Shown here: positions 18,920-19,661 of the stretch, in pieces
Position numbering within the stretch: position 1 is the first letter of the stretch
Layout: the number at the start of each line of letters is the position of its first letter
NCBI GenBank assembly: GCA_050742415.1
Contig: JBOGIF010000188.1
Coordinates: 1 to 19,661, forward strand
Direction: 5' to 3'
DNA from: JBOGIF01 sp050742415
Lineage (GTDB): Bacteria; Actinomycetota; Acidimicrobiia; Acidimicrobiales; AC-14
DNA length: 19,661 nt
Made by a program: the position numbers and the translations under genes
The notes under the pieces: generated by a model
Told to the model about the DNA's origin: nothing
Database searches by the model: none
Seen by the model: only the letters and a program-made list of their open reading frames with translations

Positions 18920-19661
18920 ATGGCAGACGCTCCCGCCTCGATCCTGCACCTCGACATCGACGCCTTCTACGCCGCCGTCGAGGTGCTGGCGGATGCGTCG
19001 CTGGCCGGTCGCCCGGTGATCGTGGGTGGCACGGGGGCGCGTGGAGTGGTGGCGTCGTGCTCGTACGAGGCCCGGGCGGCGGGTGTCCGATCGGCGATGC
19101 CAGTGGCCCGGGCCCGCCGCCTCTGCCCGGAGGCGGTCCTGCTGGCGCCCCGCTTCGACGCCTACCGTGACTTCAGCCGGCAGATGCACGCCATCCTGAC
19201 CTCCTATACGCCCCTGGTGGAGCCCATCGCTTTCGACGAGGCCTTTCTCGACGTGACCGGCGCCGCCCGCCTGTGGGGCTCCGGTCCCGACATCGCGGTC
19301 GCTCTGCGGCGGCGGGTGGCCGACGAGCTGGGGTTGTCGGCGTCGGTGGGTGTGGCCACCAACAAGCTGTTGGCCAAGCTGGCCTCCGAAGCGGCCAAGC
19401 CCTCGCCCTCGCCGGGGGGAGCGGTCGCCGGCCGCGGCCGGGGCATTCACGTGGTGCCGCCGGGCCAGGAGCTGGAGTTCCTGCATTCGCTTCGCGTATC
19501 TGCGCTCTGGGGAGTGGGTCCGGCCACCCGGGCCCGGCTCGATCGCCTCGGGGTGAGCACGGTCGGCGACCTCTCCGCCGTGCCGGTGGAGGTCCTGGTG
19601 TCGGTATTGGGGCCCGCCGCCGGGCAGGCGTTGCACGAGCTGTCGTGGGCCCGCGACGACC
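18920..19661 (+). CDS. dinB: DNA polymerase IV (Y family), 3'-truncated by the window edge
   Basis: First 247 residues of a Y-family translesion polymerase. Seen are HLDIDAFYAAVE (10-21) with catalytic Asp12, SYEARAAGVRSAMP (48-61), EPIAFDEAFLDVTG (101-114) with catalytic Asp106/Glu107, and ASVGVATNKLLAKLASEAAKP of the palm/thumb. HxH-like helical DNA-binding turns follow (SALWGVGPATRARL). The usual Ser of S-x-D-E is Ala104. Expected role: error-prone copying past damaged template bases. The little-finger domain and the C-terminal beta-clamp motif lie outside the window. The -10-like CACACT immediately upstream suggests a leaderless transcript. Confidence 0.93.
   Translation, partial: MADAPASILHLDIDAFYAAVEVLADASLAGRPVIVGGTGARGVVASCSYEARAAGVRSAMPVARARRLCPEAVLLAPRFDAYRDFSRQMHAILTSYTPLVEPIAFDEAFLDVTGAARLWGSGPDIAVALRRRVADELGLSASVGVATNKLLAKLASEAAKPSPSPGGAVAGRGRGIHVVPPGQELEFLHSLRVSALWGVGPATRARLDRLGVSTVGDLSAVPVEVLVSVLGPAAGQALHELSWARDD

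Noticed and set aside
1..19661. Search for a defence, secretion, biosynthetic or mobile system
   Set aside because: All genes but a few small ones fall in housekeeping or common families; no transposase, integrase, restriction, toxin-antitoxin, Cas, polyketide/peptide synthetase or phage gene is visible, and base composition is uniform.

Overview
The window is a very GC-rich stretch of ordinary chromosome from a member of the Actinomycetota. A SepH-type division protein, a WhiB protein, a PimB'-type mannosyltransferase and the general gene content support this. The strong GC bias, the frequent GTG/TTG starts and the gene set suggest the class Acidimicrobiia, but that is inference; there is no rRNA or tRNA to place it. 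I see 24 protein genes. Two run off the ends: an FGGY kinase on the left and DNA polymerase IV on the right. I see no mobile element, CRISPR array, phage gene, RNA gene or recognisable defence system.

Layout. 1-2381 (minus): a Na+/Ca2+-exchanger family antiporter, a small membrane protein and an FGGY sugar/polyol kinase that starts inside the previous stop codon. 2528-9076 (plus): whiB, trpD, a lipoprotein, a small zinc-ribbon protein, a coiled-coil/NYN nuclease-like protein, a 61-residue Cys-rich protein, sepH, a pimB'-like glycosyltransferase and a four-helix membrane protein, followed by a strong hairpin. 9213-15791 (plus): a luciferase-like oxidoreductase, a 14-TM DHA2 exporter, an AlaC-type aminotransferase, a membrane-anchored hypothetical protein, an ACT-domain protein, a phosphofructokinase with pyrophosphate-type residues, and an SRPBCC protein. 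15807-16879 (minus): inositol-monophosphatase family protein and a PGPGW membrane protein. 16919-17629 (plus): PIG-L deacetylase family protein. 17644-18361 (minus): bacterioferritin-associated ferredoxin and bacterioferritin, behind a palindrome that resembles a DtxR/IdeR iron operator. 18581-18868 (minus): small membrane protein. 18920-end (plus): dinB.

How the genes relate. SepH (FtsZ regulation) and PimB' (phosphatidylinositol mannosides) are neighbours in envelope and division biology. bfd and bfr form an iron storage and release pair. The inositol phosphatase and PIG-L deacetylase would both fit inositol-linked thiol or lipid metabolism, but nothing proves they act together. Several tightly coupled pairs overlap by 4 bp (TTGA or GTGA). 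Nine genes lack a convincing Shine-Dalgarno sequence and instead carry a -10-like hexamer (TANNNT or CACACT) 6-10 nt before the start codon, which suggests leaderless mRNAs.

No previously undescribed multi-gene system is evident. The best leads are the residue-level deviations (FGGY kinase, bacterioferritin, phosphofructokinase), the iron-operator candidate, the leaderless promoter pattern and a few small unassigned proteins.
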